Assembly (NCBI GenBank): GCA_902766675.1
Contig: CACXEN010000083.1
Span: forward strand, 1 to 6,277
DNA from: an uncultured Erysipelotrichaceae bacterium
Lineage (GTDB): Bacteria > Bacillota_I > Bacilli_A > Erysipelotrichales > Erysipelotrichaceae
DNA length: 6,277 nucleotides
Reading direction: 5' to 3'
Below the pieces are notes generated by a model that did no database searches, had not been told where the DNA came from, and was given only the letters and a program-made list of their open reading frames with translations. Numbering within the stretch: position 1 is the first letter of the stretch; each line of letters begins with the position of its first letter. Positions 6,136 through 6,277 of the stretch are shown here, piece after piece. The position numbers and the translations under genes are program-made.

Positions 6136-6277
6136 ACAAAATTCTCCTTATACTTCTCTAAATTCTCATATCTCATCGTTACCTTAGGAGATAACGTACT
6201 ATAGTTATCTGAATAAATCGTTCCATATTTTGAAAATGATGCTTTATATAACTTCATTTCCGATAAGATTCTTACTA
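6117..6277 (-). CDS. C-terminal end of a VTC-domain (polyphosphate polymerase-like) protein, cut by the window edge
   Basis: An open minus-strand frame enters at the right edge (first full codon 6275-6273) and runs 52 residues to a TAA at 6119-6117. The visible tail includes LYKASFSKYGTIYSD (residues 9-23 of the fragment); KxSFSKYGT is what I recognise as the end of VTC-domain proteins. These belong to the triphosphate tunnel enzyme superfamily, whose eukaryotic member Vtc4 makes polyphosphate from ATP. The remaining tail, SPKVTMRYENLEKYKENF, is charged and probably helical. The frame ends 19 nt inside the DUF4956 gene, in a different frame. The other two minus-strand frames are closed by stops within the first 33 nt from the edge, which supports this frame as the coding one. 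The catalytic tunnel residues lie outside the window, so activity cannot be judged. The call rests on a short motif plus the DUF4956 neighbour. Confidence 0.72.
   Translation of the reverse strand, partial: VRILSEMKLYKASFSKYGTIYSDNYSTLSPKVTMRYENLEKYKENFVCSAQY
6144..6149 (-). promoter_or_regulatory. Ribosome binding site for the DUF4956 gene, inside the VTC gene
   Basis: AAGGAG on the minus strand sits 8 nt before the ATG at 6135, within the codons for YKEN near the C-terminus of the VTC-domain protein. It fixes the DUF4956 start and allows re-entry of ribosomes at the 19-nt gene overlap. Confidence 0.85.

Noticed and set aside
6189..6210. Inverted repeat AGATAAC / GTTATCT with an 8-nt spacer
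   Set aside because: It lies inside the VTC-domain coding sequence, is only 7 bp, has no T-run, and can arise by chance in AT-rich DNA. A weak operator cannot be excluded, but nothing supports one.
1..6277. Search for CRISPR repeats, insertion sequence ends, tRNA or rRNA genes and riboswitches
   Set aside because: No repeated spacer pattern, transposase, terminal inverted repeat, cloverleaf or recognised leader motif was seen. The only non-coding gaps, 941-966 and 5401-5469, are filled by terminators and a short leader.

Overview
The window looks like a piece of the chromosome of a low-GC Gram-positive bacterium (Bacillota). AT-rich coding sequence, strong AAGGAG ribosome binding sites, very tight gene packing and short U-tailed hairpins all point that way. 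The mix of genes (a Clostridium/Erysipelotrichia-style citrate synthase, an M18 aminopeptidase of the AMP1 type, and a VTC-domain plus DUF4956 pair) would suit an Erysipelotrichia-like gut Firmicute. That placement is an impression from protein style, not a measurement. I see no transposase, phage gene, CRISPR array, tRNA or rRNA.

Layout. Positions 1-940 (+) hold the 3' two-thirds of a citrate synthase gene, cut by the left edge. It converges on a minus-strand block, and one 13-bp hairpin (939-968) between them can serve as terminator for both directions. Read in transcription order from the right edge, the minus strand holds: the 3' end of a VTC-domain (polyphosphate polymerase-like) gene (6277-6117, cut by the right edge); a DUF4956 membrane protein gene overlapping it by 19 nt (6135-5470); a hairpin terminator just past its stop (5466-5430); then an ABC exporter half-transporter (5400-3571), the ribosome-associated GTPase HflX (3568-2330) and an M18 zinc aminopeptidase (2328-967). 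These last three are separated by 2 nt and 1 nt.

How the genes may work together. The VTC/DUF4956 pair is one translationally coupled unit. VTC catalytic domains make polyphosphate in eukaryotes, and DUF4956 proteins have a small membrane domain plus a soluble C-terminal domain, so a membrane-linked polyphosphate system is a reasonable but unproven idea. The ABC-hflX-apeA set looks like a second operon. It combines small-molecule export, rescue of stalled or stressed ribosomes, and peptide breakdown, which is compatible with a stress or antibiotic-tolerance role, although all three genes are also ordinary housekeeping families.

The most interesting item is the VTC-DUF4956 cassette at the right edge. 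Its upstream gene is visible only as a 52-residue C-terminal tail. Everything else is a compact, well-formed chromosomal region with intact catalytic motifs and no frameshifts.
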